NCBI GenBank assembly: GCA_002409525.1
Contig: DHNM01000014.1
Coordinates: 1 to 21,704, forward strand
Direction: 5' to 3'
DNA from: Eubacterium sp. UBA5416
Lineage (GTDB): Bacteria; Bacillota; Clostridia; Lachnospirales; Lachnospiraceae
Length of the DNA stretch: 21,704 nucleotides
The position numbers and the translations under genes are program-made. A model generated the notes under the pieces. It searched no databases, was not told the origin of the DNA, and saw only the letters and a program-made list of their open reading frames with translations. How positions within the stretch are numbered: position 1 is the stretch's first letter; every line of letters begins with the position of its first letter. Below, piece after piece: positions 16,075 through 21,704 of the stretch.

Positions 16075-16114
16075 CAGGTATGCTTTTACTTGTCGAAAAA
16101 GCAAAGCATACCTG
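16075..16114. terminator. Inverted repeat, possible terminator after the acetyltransferase gene
   Basis: CAGGTATGCTTT (16075-16086) pairs perfectly over 12 bp with AAAGCATACCTG (16103-16114). A shorter rival stem, TGCTTTT/AAAAGCA, fits inside. Minus-strand transcripts would run into TAATTATTTTAG after the stem, a weak U-tract. It lies 33 bp past the stop of the acetyltransferase gene and upstream of the ilv promoter, so it would insulate the two. Confidence 0.55.
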
Positions 16115-16146
16115 ACTGGTCACTCTACCAGATCTGCGTTTTTTAT

Positions 16147-16914
16147 TCAATGATTCAGATGTGCAACATATCCAATTTTCTTTGCATTCATCTCTATCCA
16201 TGCCGGATAAAATCCGCATTTAACCGCATTACGAACAGATTTTATATTTGACCAGGCAGCACAATAAAAAGGCACTTTACTAAGTGATAAGATCTCTTGG
16301 GTCAACCGGCTGGTCAGTGCTACAGCTATTCCCTTTCTTCTGTATTCAAAGAGAACATCAACACCAATTTGATACATCATCTCACAGTCTGCAGAGCATC
16401 CGGCAAGTCCTATTAATTTTCCACCATCATATGCACCCACAGCAAGAATATCGGCTTCTTTTCGTTCTTTACAAAGTGCATTACTCCACTCATCTGTGTA
16501 CAGATGTGTGAAGTCTTTCTGGTGCAATAACTTTATATTATACTCGCAGGAATATTCTCTAAGATTATGCAAATCTGGAAGAAAATACTCTGCCATAAAA
16601 CATACCTTTAAATCACAGGGTGCCAGTGCGTCATTTAAGGCATACAAATTCGGAGTCTCAAAGCAATGTTCCATCGGATATTTATGTATGTAATCAGTCA
16701 CGATATCGATAATGCGCTCATTTACCTGTGCCACAATATTTGATCCATAAGAAACCAGATTACATTCTGGAGGATTTGTCAGATAGATCTTGGATTTCGG
16801 ATTCATCTTTGACTTGATTACCTTGTGATTCTTCTGAAGAAAATTCTCTGGATCACAATTACAATCGTAAGCTGACTGTTGGAGTGCAATATTTATGATA
16901 TCTTTGTTCGTCAT
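16147..16914 (-). CDS. GNAT-family N-acetyltransferase
   Basis: 255 residues. The C-terminal half (about 125-255) is a GNAT domain: the acetyl-CoA pyrophosphate loop is YRRKGIAVALTSRL (191-204), preceded by the strand MYQIGVDVLF, and followed by WSNIKSVRNAVKCGFYPAW (221-239), the usual N-x-x-S-x-x-x-A-x-x-x-G-F end. The N-terminal about 120 residues form a separate region not recognised, with about half of the protein's dozen cysteines. It should transfer acetyl from acetyl-CoA to an amine; the substrate is unknown. Start: an ATG at 16932 opens the frame, but its own codons 2-3 form the GGAGG that lies 11 nt before the ATG at 16914, so the latter is chosen. It is a single-gene unit. Confidence 0.82.
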   Translation of the reverse strand: MTNKDIINIALQQSAYDCNCDPENFLQKNHKVIKSKMNPKSKIYLTNPPECNLVSYGSNIVAQVNERIIDIVTDYIHKYPMEHCFETPNLYALNDALAPCDLKVCFMAEYFLPDLHNLREYSCEYNIKLLHQKDFTHLYTDEWSNALCKERKEADILAVGAYDGGKLIGLAGCSADCEMMYQIGVDVLFEYRRKGIAVALTSRLTQEILSLSKVPFYCAAWSNIKSVRNAVKCGFYPAWIEMNAKKIGYVAHLNH

Positions 16915-16964
16915 ATTTTCTTTATCCTCCATTTGTAAAATTTCTTTTACATTTTTCTCTTATG

Positions 16965-16993
16965 ATCATATCACAATCAAAGTAACGATACAA
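16965..16993 (-). promoter_or_regulatory. Probable promoter of the acetyltransferase gene
   Basis: Minus strand TTGTAT (16988-16993), 17-bp spacer ending in TGA, TATGAT (16965-16970). The -10 is five of six and carries the extended TGn motif; the -35 is poor. It is about 50 bp before the chosen ATG. Confidence 0.45.
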
Positions 16994-17284
16994 TCAAAAA
17001 AAGAAGCTGATACCCATTCAGATGTATTCACAACTGTATCGATAGCAGCCTCTCTTTTATTACGGGTTCTTCCGCAATTGAACAATCATAACATTTTGCC
17101 GTATAATTCATTGGATTGTGAGAACGATAGTTATCAATAAACCCGCGATTTTATGGCTGCTACGTTGTTCATAAATAGTATGACCTTAAAGGAAAACTTT
17201 ATACAAGTATTTATTTTTTTACTATTGCTTAAAGTCTGCCGACTTCATCTGCTCTGCCTCTGAGTTTTTAATACAAATTTTCCC

Positions 17285-17312
17285 TTGATTCTTCACACAA
17301 AAGCTGTATAAT
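17285..17312 (+). promoter_or_regulatory. Promoter of the MoeA-like/ABC importer operon
   Basis: TTGATT (17285-17290), 16-bp spacer, TATAAT (17307-17312). The -10 is perfect. The transcript start falls near 17319, at the beginning of an inverted repeat, GTACTTTT (17320-17327) and AAAAGTAC (17352-17359), with a 24-nt loop. This repeat occupies the first 40 nt of the leader and could be an operator or an mRNA hairpin. Confidence 0.6.
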
Positions 17313-17396
17313 AAGGGTTGTACTTTTATATACATAACGCTTTTATGATTCAAAAGTACTAATATTATTTTAAATTAGAAAGGAAACCTGTTTACC

Positions 17397-18578
17397 ATGG
17401 ATAAATTACCAACACGTGATGAACTTCTTCATCATTTCTATGAGCACTGGCATCCACATCTTGGCACGGAAGTAATTCCCATCGCAAAAGCTGTTGGACG
17501 CATCTGCGCAAAGTCATATCAGTCTATTAACCAGATTCCTGTTGTCAGAAGTTCTGCCTTTGACGGAATTGCTGTAAAATCTGCTGATTTCCAAGACGGA
17601 ATACCAGATACTTCAAAATGGGTAATAAATCAGGACTTCTGCAGAGCAGATACTGGGGATGATTTTGCCGATACTTTTGACACAGTGATAAAAATAGAGT
17701 CAGTAACCTTCCTTCCGGAGGGCGGAGTAAAGCTGGATCTCCCAAAAGATCTGCTTCCCGGTGAAGGTGTCCGTAGATCCGGAAGTTTTATGACAAAAAA
17801 TGATGCACTTGTGAAAAAAGGTGACATACTGACACCTCTTTCTCTGACAAGTCTCCTTTCAGGGGGGTATACTACTGTGGAGGTAAAAATACGTCCGCGA
17901 GTAATCTTCCTTCCCACCGGAAGTGAGCTGGTTAAACCCGGTACACCTCTGACACGTGGAAAGAATATTGAGACAAACGGCAGCCTGGTCAAAATGATCA
18001 TGTCCGAGTGGGGTGCAGATGTTACCTGTCTGCCAATCTGCTATGACGATCATGACAGCCTGAAAGATGAACTTTTCGCGGTCCTCGATTCAGCAGACAT
18101 TCTGATCTTAAATGGCGGCTCCTCAAAGGGTGAGGAAGATTTTACGGTTCATCTTCTGGAGGAAGAATCAAGCTTTTTCATACATGGTGTGCGCTGTGTT
18201 CCCGGAAGACCGGCTGTATTCTGCCTGATTCAGAACAAGCCTGTCATCAATCTTCCAGGACCTCCGGCAGCGGCACTTGCTGTACTTTCCTGGGGAATCA
18301 AAGATCTTTATTACCATGCAATGGAAAGTGATGTGCCTCACACCAGACTGGAAGTAACTCTCACAGATGCTGTATCCGGAGCCGGACCGTTTGATTTTTT
18401 CCAGCGACTATTTATCTATGAAAAAGACGGAAAGCTTTATGCAAAACCCTTTTCCATGAAAGATAAAACAGCGGAAGTCAACCAGTATTGTAACGGATAT
18501 ACAATTGTCTCTTCCGGATCGGCCTATGATAAAGGAAATCAGATCACGGCAGAGAGCCTGTTTCCATCCGTCCTGTGA
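17397..18578 (+). CDS. MoeA-like molybdopterin molybdotransferase-family protein
   Basis: 393 residues, the size of MoeA, which inserts molybdenum (or tungsten) into molybdopterin. Family landmarks: VVRSSAFDGIAV (49-60; MoeA SAMDGYAV), LPTGSELV (172-179; MoeA TGDEL), NGGSSKGEEDF (239-249; MoeA GGVSVGxxDY), VPGRP (268-272; MoeA KPGKP) and LPGPPAAALA (286-295; MoeA LPGNPVSA). Domain order follows MoeA: N-terminal domains, the MoCF fold (about 165-305) and the C-terminal beta domain. Several conserved positions differ, notably the two lysines of KPGKP, so this may be a MoeA paralogue with altered activity. It is the first gene of a unit with a BtuCDF-type importer (7-bp gap to the permease), which fits metal-oxyanion handling. 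Ribosome binding site AGAAAGGAAACC upstream. Confidence 0.85.
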   Translation: MDKLPTRDELLHHFYEHWHPHLGTEVIPIAKAVGRICAKSYQSINQIPVVRSSAFDGIAVKSADFQDGIPDTSKWVINQDFCRADTGDDFADTFDTVIKIESVTFLPEGGVKLDLPKDLLPGEGVRRSGSFMTKNDALVKKGDILTPLSLTSLLSGGYTTVEVKIRPRVIFLPTGSELVKPGTPLTRGKNIETNGSLVKMIMSEWGADVTCLPICYDDHDSLKDELFAVLDSADILILNGGSSKGEEDFTVHLLEEESSFFIHGVRCVPGRPAVFCLIQNKPVINLPGPPAAALAVLSWGIKDLYYHAMESDVPHTRLEVTLTDAVSGAGPFDFFQRLFIYEKDGKLYAKPFSMKDKTAEVNQYCNGYTIVSSGSAYDKGNQITAESLFPSVL

Positions 18579-18585
18579 GGTCATA

Positions 18586-19623
18586 ATGATTAATAAAAAG
18601 CAGAAGAAATCGCTCACAACATTAATTTTTATAGCTCTAAGCCTCTTGTTGGTATTTTCCATCTTTATCTCACTTCGTGTCGGGCGTTTCGGTATGAGCG
18701 GAAAAGAGATTTTAGAAACCATAAAAAGATTCTCCCGAGAAGGACTAAAAACCGGAGACAGACAGGTTGCAGTTCTCTTCTCTATCCGCCTTCCAAGGAT
18801 CGTAATGTCAATCTTAGTCGGCAGCGCTCTGGCTATGTCAGGAGCCGCATACCAGGGACTCTTTAAAAACCCAATGGTTTCCCCGGATATCCTGGGGGTT
18901 TCATCCGGTGCGAGTATCGGTGCCTGTACCGCAATTCTATTTGATATGAGCGGAATTAAGGTTCAGATGCTTTCTTTTACCTTTGGCCTGATTGCGGTAT
19001 TTTTTGTCATGGGAATCAGCTATGCGGTCTCAAAGGACCAGGGGGGAAGCCTTCTGATTATGGTTCTTGCGGGAACTGTTGTATCCTCTCTCTGTAACGG
19101 AGTTACTTCCCTCATCAAATATGTTGCTGATACAGATACAAAGCTCCCGGAAATCACGTACTGGCTGATGGGTAGTTTTGCAAAAACGGGTGGCTGGAAG
19201 AATGTGAAAAGTATGGCGGTCTGTTTTATCATCGGTGCAGTGGTTCTTTTCATGCTGCGCTGGAACATCAATGTTCTTTCCTTTGGGGAAGAAGACGCTA
19301 AGGCACTTGGAGTAAACACAACGAGAACAAAAATTCTTGTTACATTAAGCTCTACACTTCTTACAGCGTCTTCCGTTGCCATGAGCGGATCTATCGGATG
19401 GGTCGGACTTGTGATTCCTCACATCTGTCGTTTTCTGGTCGGACCGAACTACATGACGCTCCTGCCATGTTCCATGCTGGCAGGTTCCAGTTTTATGCTG
19501 ATTGTCGACACTGTGGCCCGAACACTTTCATCCGGGGAAATCCCGATTGGGGTCATCACGTCTATCATCGGTGCTCCACTGTTTATCTATCTACTGTTTA
19601 AGGGAAAAAAGGGGTGGTCTTAA
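18586..19623 (+). CDS. FecCD/BtuC-type ABC importer permease
   Basis: 345 residues, very hydrophobic, about ten membrane helices expected. Family hallmarks are FSIRLPRIVMSILVGSALA, GAAYQGLFKNPMVSPDILGV with SSGAS after it, and the cytoplasmic coupling/C-terminal motif GSIGWVGLVIPHICRFLVGP. This is the type II importer permease used for vitamin B12, iron chelates, heme and, in the Haemophilus MolBCA system, molybdate and tungstate. Start: the frame is open upstream to an ATG at 18505 inside the MoeA-like gene, but GAGG 7 nt before the ATG at 18586 and the charged MINKKQKKS start favour 18586. The stop TAA shares a base with the ATG of the ATPase gene (TAATG), a sign of translational coupling. 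Confidence 0.92.
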   Translation: MINKKQKKSLTTLIFIALSLLLVFSIFISLRVGRFGMSGKEILETIKRFSREGLKTGDRQVAVLFSIRLPRIVMSILVGSALAMSGAAYQGLFKNPMVSPDILGVSSGASIGACTAILFDMSGIKVQMLSFTFGLIAVFFVMGISYAVSKDQGGSLLIMVLAGTVVSSLCNGVTSLIKYVADTDTKLPEITYWLMGSFAKTGGWKNVKSMAVCFIIGAVVLFMLRWNINVLSFGEEDAKALGVNTTRTKILVTLSSTLLTASSVAMSGSIGWVGLVIPHICRFLVGPNYMTLLPCSMLAGSSFMLIVDTVARTLSSGEIPIGVITSIIGAPLFIYLLFKGKKGWS

Positions 19624-20399
19624 TGCAAATTGAGATAAAAGACGTTACCTGCGGTTATGGAAACCATTCTGTTGTGAACAGTTTCAGCACGATCATCGAT
19701 CAAGGAGAAATCTTATGCTTTCTCGGACCGAATGGTGTCGGAAAGACAACACTGTTTAAATCCATCATGGGACTTCTTCCACTCCTGGACGGAGAGGTTT
19801 TGATTGACAGTAAAGACTCCCGCAGGATTTCCCGAAAAAAGTTCGCAAGTCTGGTCGGTTATGTACCACAGACACATAGCACACCATTTGCCTTTAAAGC
19901 TCTCGATGTTGTTTTGATGGGGAGCACTGCGAGACTAAACGCGTTTTCTAATCCTTCAAAATCTGATTACACAAAAGCTTTTGAGGTGATGGGACAACTC
20001 GGCATTGAACGTTTTGCGGATAAGATCTTTACAGAGTTATCCGGTGGTGAAAGACAGATGGTCATGATTGCCCGTGCGCTGATGCAGGAACCGGCTTTTA
20101 TTATGCTCGATGAACCGACAGCAAGCCTTGACTTTGGAAATCAGGCAAAAGTACTAAAAGAACTCAAAACATTATCCAATCAGGGCATTGGAATTGCCAT
20201 GACAACCCATGCACCTGAACATGCCTTTTTGTGTGGAGGAAGGGCAGTATTGTTCGCCCCGGGAGGTCATGCCCTTTCCGGTCCGGTAAAAGAGATTTTA
20301 ACGGAAGAAAACCTGGAAAAGGCATATGGCCTTCCGGTAGCGGTAATTGAAGACCGATGGCATGATCGCAGGATGATACACTGTACACCGGTAATTTAA
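19623..20399 (+). CDS. FecE/BtuD-type ABC importer ATPase
   Basis: 258 residues. Walker A GPNGVGKT (35-42), Q-loop Q83, signature LSGGERQ (139-145), Walker B FIMLDEP (159-165) with catalytic E164, D-loop SLD (168-170) and switch H196. It powers the permease upstream by ATP hydrolysis on the inner membrane face. Start: a GTG at 19614 is in frame, but GGGGTGG lies 6 nt before the ATG at 19623, which is chosen. The short C-terminal tail after about residue 235 is specific to this family. The C-terminal extension has no recognisable domain. Confidence 0.93.
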   Translation: MQIEIKDVTCGYGNHSVVNSFSTIIDQGEILCFLGPNGVGKTTLFKSIMGLLPLLDGEVLIDSKDSRRISRKKFASLVGYVPQTHSTPFAFKALDVVLMGSTARLNAFSNPSKSDYTKAFEVMGQLGIERFADKIFTELSGGERQMVMIARALMQEPAFIMLDEPTASLDFGNQAKVLKELKTLSNQGIGIAMTTHAPEHAFLCGGRAVLFAPGGHALSGPVKEILTEENLEKAYGLPVAVIEDRWHDRRMIHCTPVI

Positions 20400-20435
20400 A
20401 CGATCAAAGTATAAACCATCAAAAAAGGAGACATC

Positions 20436-21575
20436 ATGCAAAGAAAAAAGATTTATCGAATGTTAGCGGTATTCGTAAGTGCCACATTCCTGATGACAGG
20501 ATGTGGAAACAGTGCAGGAAACTCGTCCGCCTCATCTGCCAATAGTCAATCAGAAAGTACCGATAACTCTTCGAGTTCTGCCTCGTCAGATAAAACGTCA
20601 TCTACAGAAAGCTCATCCGATAAAGATGGAACAAGGACAATCACAGACACGAAGGGTAATGAAGTCCAGTTACCTGAAGAGGTCGACAAAGTTGCCACAA
20701 CGATCGGTGCCTTTGCCCAGATTACAAACCTGGTAGGCGGAGCCGATAAACTTGCAGCAAGTATTCCAAAACTGTCCGACATGTATCACACGGTATGGCC
20801 AAATGCCAATCAGGACAACAATGATGCCTCCAATATGGAATCCATCATTGATTCCGGAGCACAGGTTGTCTACGGTCCCAATATTGATGATCAGCAGGCA
20901 AAGCAGCTTGAGGACGCGGGAATCGCAGTTGTCACTGTTGACAGCTTTTCCAATGCAGATGAGCTGAAAAAAAGCATCACTTTAATCGCAGATATTCTTG
21001 GAGAAGACGCACCTGAAAAAGCGAAAAAGTTTAACGATTATTACGATGATACCATTAACTATGTCAAAGATAAGACGAAAGATCTGAAGGACGATGAAAA
21101 GGTAAAAGTATTAAATCTTCGCTACAGCGGTGACAATTATACAACGGTAAACGCGGGAGACATTTCTTCTTTCTATGTTGAGTGTGCAGGTGGAATTGTT
21201 TCTTCCGCAGATTATACCGGTACAGATCAGGGAACAGCTATGGTTGTCAGCACGGAGCAGATCCTCGAATGGAATCCTGATGTTATCTTTACTATGGGGC
21301 AAAGTGCAAGAGACCAGATCAAAAAAGACCCTGCTCTCGCTTCTGTATCCGCTGTACAAAATGATAAGGTATATACAGAACCATCCGGAACCTATCCATG
21401 GTCTGTTCGCTCCGCAGAAGGCGCTCTTATGCCGCTCTTCTTAGCTGAAATTATGTATCCTGACACATTCCAGGACCTAAACCTGGATGATAAGATCAAA
21501 GAGTTCTACAAAGAATTTTATGAATATGATCTGACAGAAGATCAGGTAAAGACCATCGAAGCCGGAGAAGAATAA
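20436..21575 (+). CDS. Substrate-binding lipoprotein of the BtuCDF/FecBCD-type importer
   Basis: 379 residues. The lipoprotein signal peptide has lipobox LMTGC with the lipidated C23, then a Ser-rich, low-complexity linker (about 24-62) that lets the binding domain stand off the membrane. The mature fold starts at RTITDTKGNEVQLPEEVDKV, the usual first strand of cluster A-II (TroA/BtuF/FecB-like) proteins, and runs through ILEWNPDVIFTMG and TYPWSVRSAEGALMPLFLAE to a helical C-terminus. The ligand cannot be read from the sequence. The MoeA-like gene three genes upstream makes molybdate or tungstate (MolA-like) the best guess; an iron chelate or corrinoid is the alternative. It follows the ATPase by 36 bp with AAAGGAG 7 nt before the ATG. 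Confidence 0.9.
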   Translation: MQRKKIYRMLAVFVSATFLMTGCGNSAGNSSASSANSQSESTDNSSSSASSDKTSSTESSSDKDGTRTITDTKGNEVQLPEEVDKVATTIGAFAQITNLVGGADKLAASIPKLSDMYHTVWPNANQDNNDASNMESIIDSGAQVVYGPNIDDQQAKQLEDAGIAVVTVDSFSNADELKKSITLIADILGEDAPEKAKKFNDYYDDTINYVKDKTKDLKDDEKVKVLNLRYSGDNYTTVNAGDISSFYVECAGGIVSSADYTGTDQGTAMVVSTEQILEWNPDVIFTMGQSARDQIKKDPALASVSAVQNDKVYTEPSGTYPWSVRSAEGALMPLFLAEIMYPDTFQDLNLDDKIKEFYKEFYEYDLTEDQVKTIEAGEE

Positions 21576-21613
21576 CATCGACAGACGATGATAACATATT
21601 CATCACTCTAATT

Positions 21614-21667
21614 AAACACCGAGCGGAAAGCCAGTAAGACACAACTGGACTCCGCTCGGTGTTTTTC
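21614..21667 (+). terminator. Intrinsic terminator of the MoeA-like/importer operon
   Basis: AAACACCGAGCGGA (21614-21627) pairs perfectly over 14 bp with TCCGCTCGGTGTTT (21651-21664); inside, CCAGT/ACTGG adds a 5-bp stem. TTTTTC follows the GC-rich stem. It begins 39 bp after the lipoprotein stop. Confidence 0.92.
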
Positions 21668-21687
21668 TTCTGATAAATTATATTAAT

Positions 21688-21704
21688 ATGATACCAGGGT
21701 CAAA
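21688..21704 (+). repeat. Structured repeat, start of copy 3 (cut by window end)
   Basis: ATGATACCAGGGTCAAA matches the left end of the element at 1090 (ATGATACCAGGGTCGAA) in the same orientation, with one difference in 17 bases. It begins about 20 bp after the terminator. The rest lies beyond the window, so its full form cannot be judged. Confidence 0.65.

Larger units (their letters stand above)
16915..17396. other. Intergenic region between divergent genes
   Basis: About 480 bp with no convincing gene. It holds the acetyltransferase promoter and its leader hairpin GTAAAA-tttc-TTTTAC (16935-16950), and at the other end the promoter of the MoeA-like gene. The middle (about 17000-17280) is AT-rich. 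An 81-codon plus-strand frame reaching into it (to 17140) has no ribosome binding site and overlaps the acetyltransferase gene antisense. A small palindrome, AAGTC-TGCC-GACTT (17232-17245), is the only other clear structure; its role is unknown. Confidence 0.6.

Noticed and set aside
16895..17140. 81-codon plus-strand frame in the acetyltransferase upstream region, considered as a transposase remnant
   Set aside because: No recognisable transposase motif, no ribosome binding site, and it overlaps the start of the acetyltransferase gene.
18505..18585. 27-residue N-terminal extension of the permease
   Set aside because: It lies within the MoeA-like gene and is hydrophilic; a ribosome binding site supports the ATG at 18586.

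Overview
The window looks like a chromosomal piece of a low-GC, endospore-forming, anaerobic Gram-positive bacterium of the Clostridia, most likely Lachnospiraceae-like. The reasons are a CotJC-type spore-coat manganese catalase, a phosphofructokinase with the pyrophosphate-dependent signature, strong AGGAGG ribosome binding sites, textbook sigma-A promoters and a lipoprotein with a Ser-rich linker. The species cannot be named from the sequence alone. I see no phage, plasmid, tRNA, rRNA or CRISPR feature.

Layout. (1) 1-1090, plus strand: the 3' part of cotJC and a Cu/Zn superoxide dismutase-like gene, a likely two-gene unit against reactive oxygen. (2) 1090-1323: a highly structured, inverted-repeat-bounded intergenic repeat with a second partial copy beside it; the first 17 bases of a third copy end the window (21688-21704). 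(3) 1324-6342, minus strand: a very large MacB/FtsX-type ABC transporter (ATPase and permease in one chain, about 725-residue external domain) and an exported protein of unknown function. (4) 6375-9374, plus strand: a pyrophosphate-type phosphofructokinase and a fumarate-reductase-like flavoprotein. Divergent promoters separate it from region 3, and a perfect 18-bp terminator ends it. (5) 9473-16004, minus strand: a branched-chain amino acid operon in the order ilvD-ilvB-ilvN-ilvC-ilvA. A consensus promoter is followed by a 15-codon leader peptide (MYNTMLNLLVIVIIS), mutually exclusive RNA pairings and a 17-bp terminator, which together form a transcription attenuator. (6) 16147-16914, minus strand: a GNAT-type acetyltransferase. 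(7) 17397-21667, plus strand: a MoeA-like protein followed by a BtuCDF/FecBCD-type ABC importer (permease, ATPase, lipoprotein), ended by a strong terminator. The MoeA neighbour suggests molybdate or tungstate as substrate.

How the genes work together. IlvA makes 2-oxobutyrate from threonine; IlvBN, IlvC and IlvD then build the oxo-acids of isoleucine and valine, and valine's oxo-acid also feeds leucine. The leader peptide carries Leu, Val and Ile codons, so all three end products can be sensed by ribosome stalling. Region 7 pairs probable oxyanion uptake with a protein of the molybdenum-insertion family. No molybdoenzyme is present here, so that link is inferred.

Most notable: the ilv leader-peptide attenuator, found where a T-box would be the usual expectation in Firmicutes; the structured repeat family; and the ABC exporter whose external domain holds eight D-[LM]-[SG]-x-[ILM] pentads followed by a Gln-rich coiled coil.
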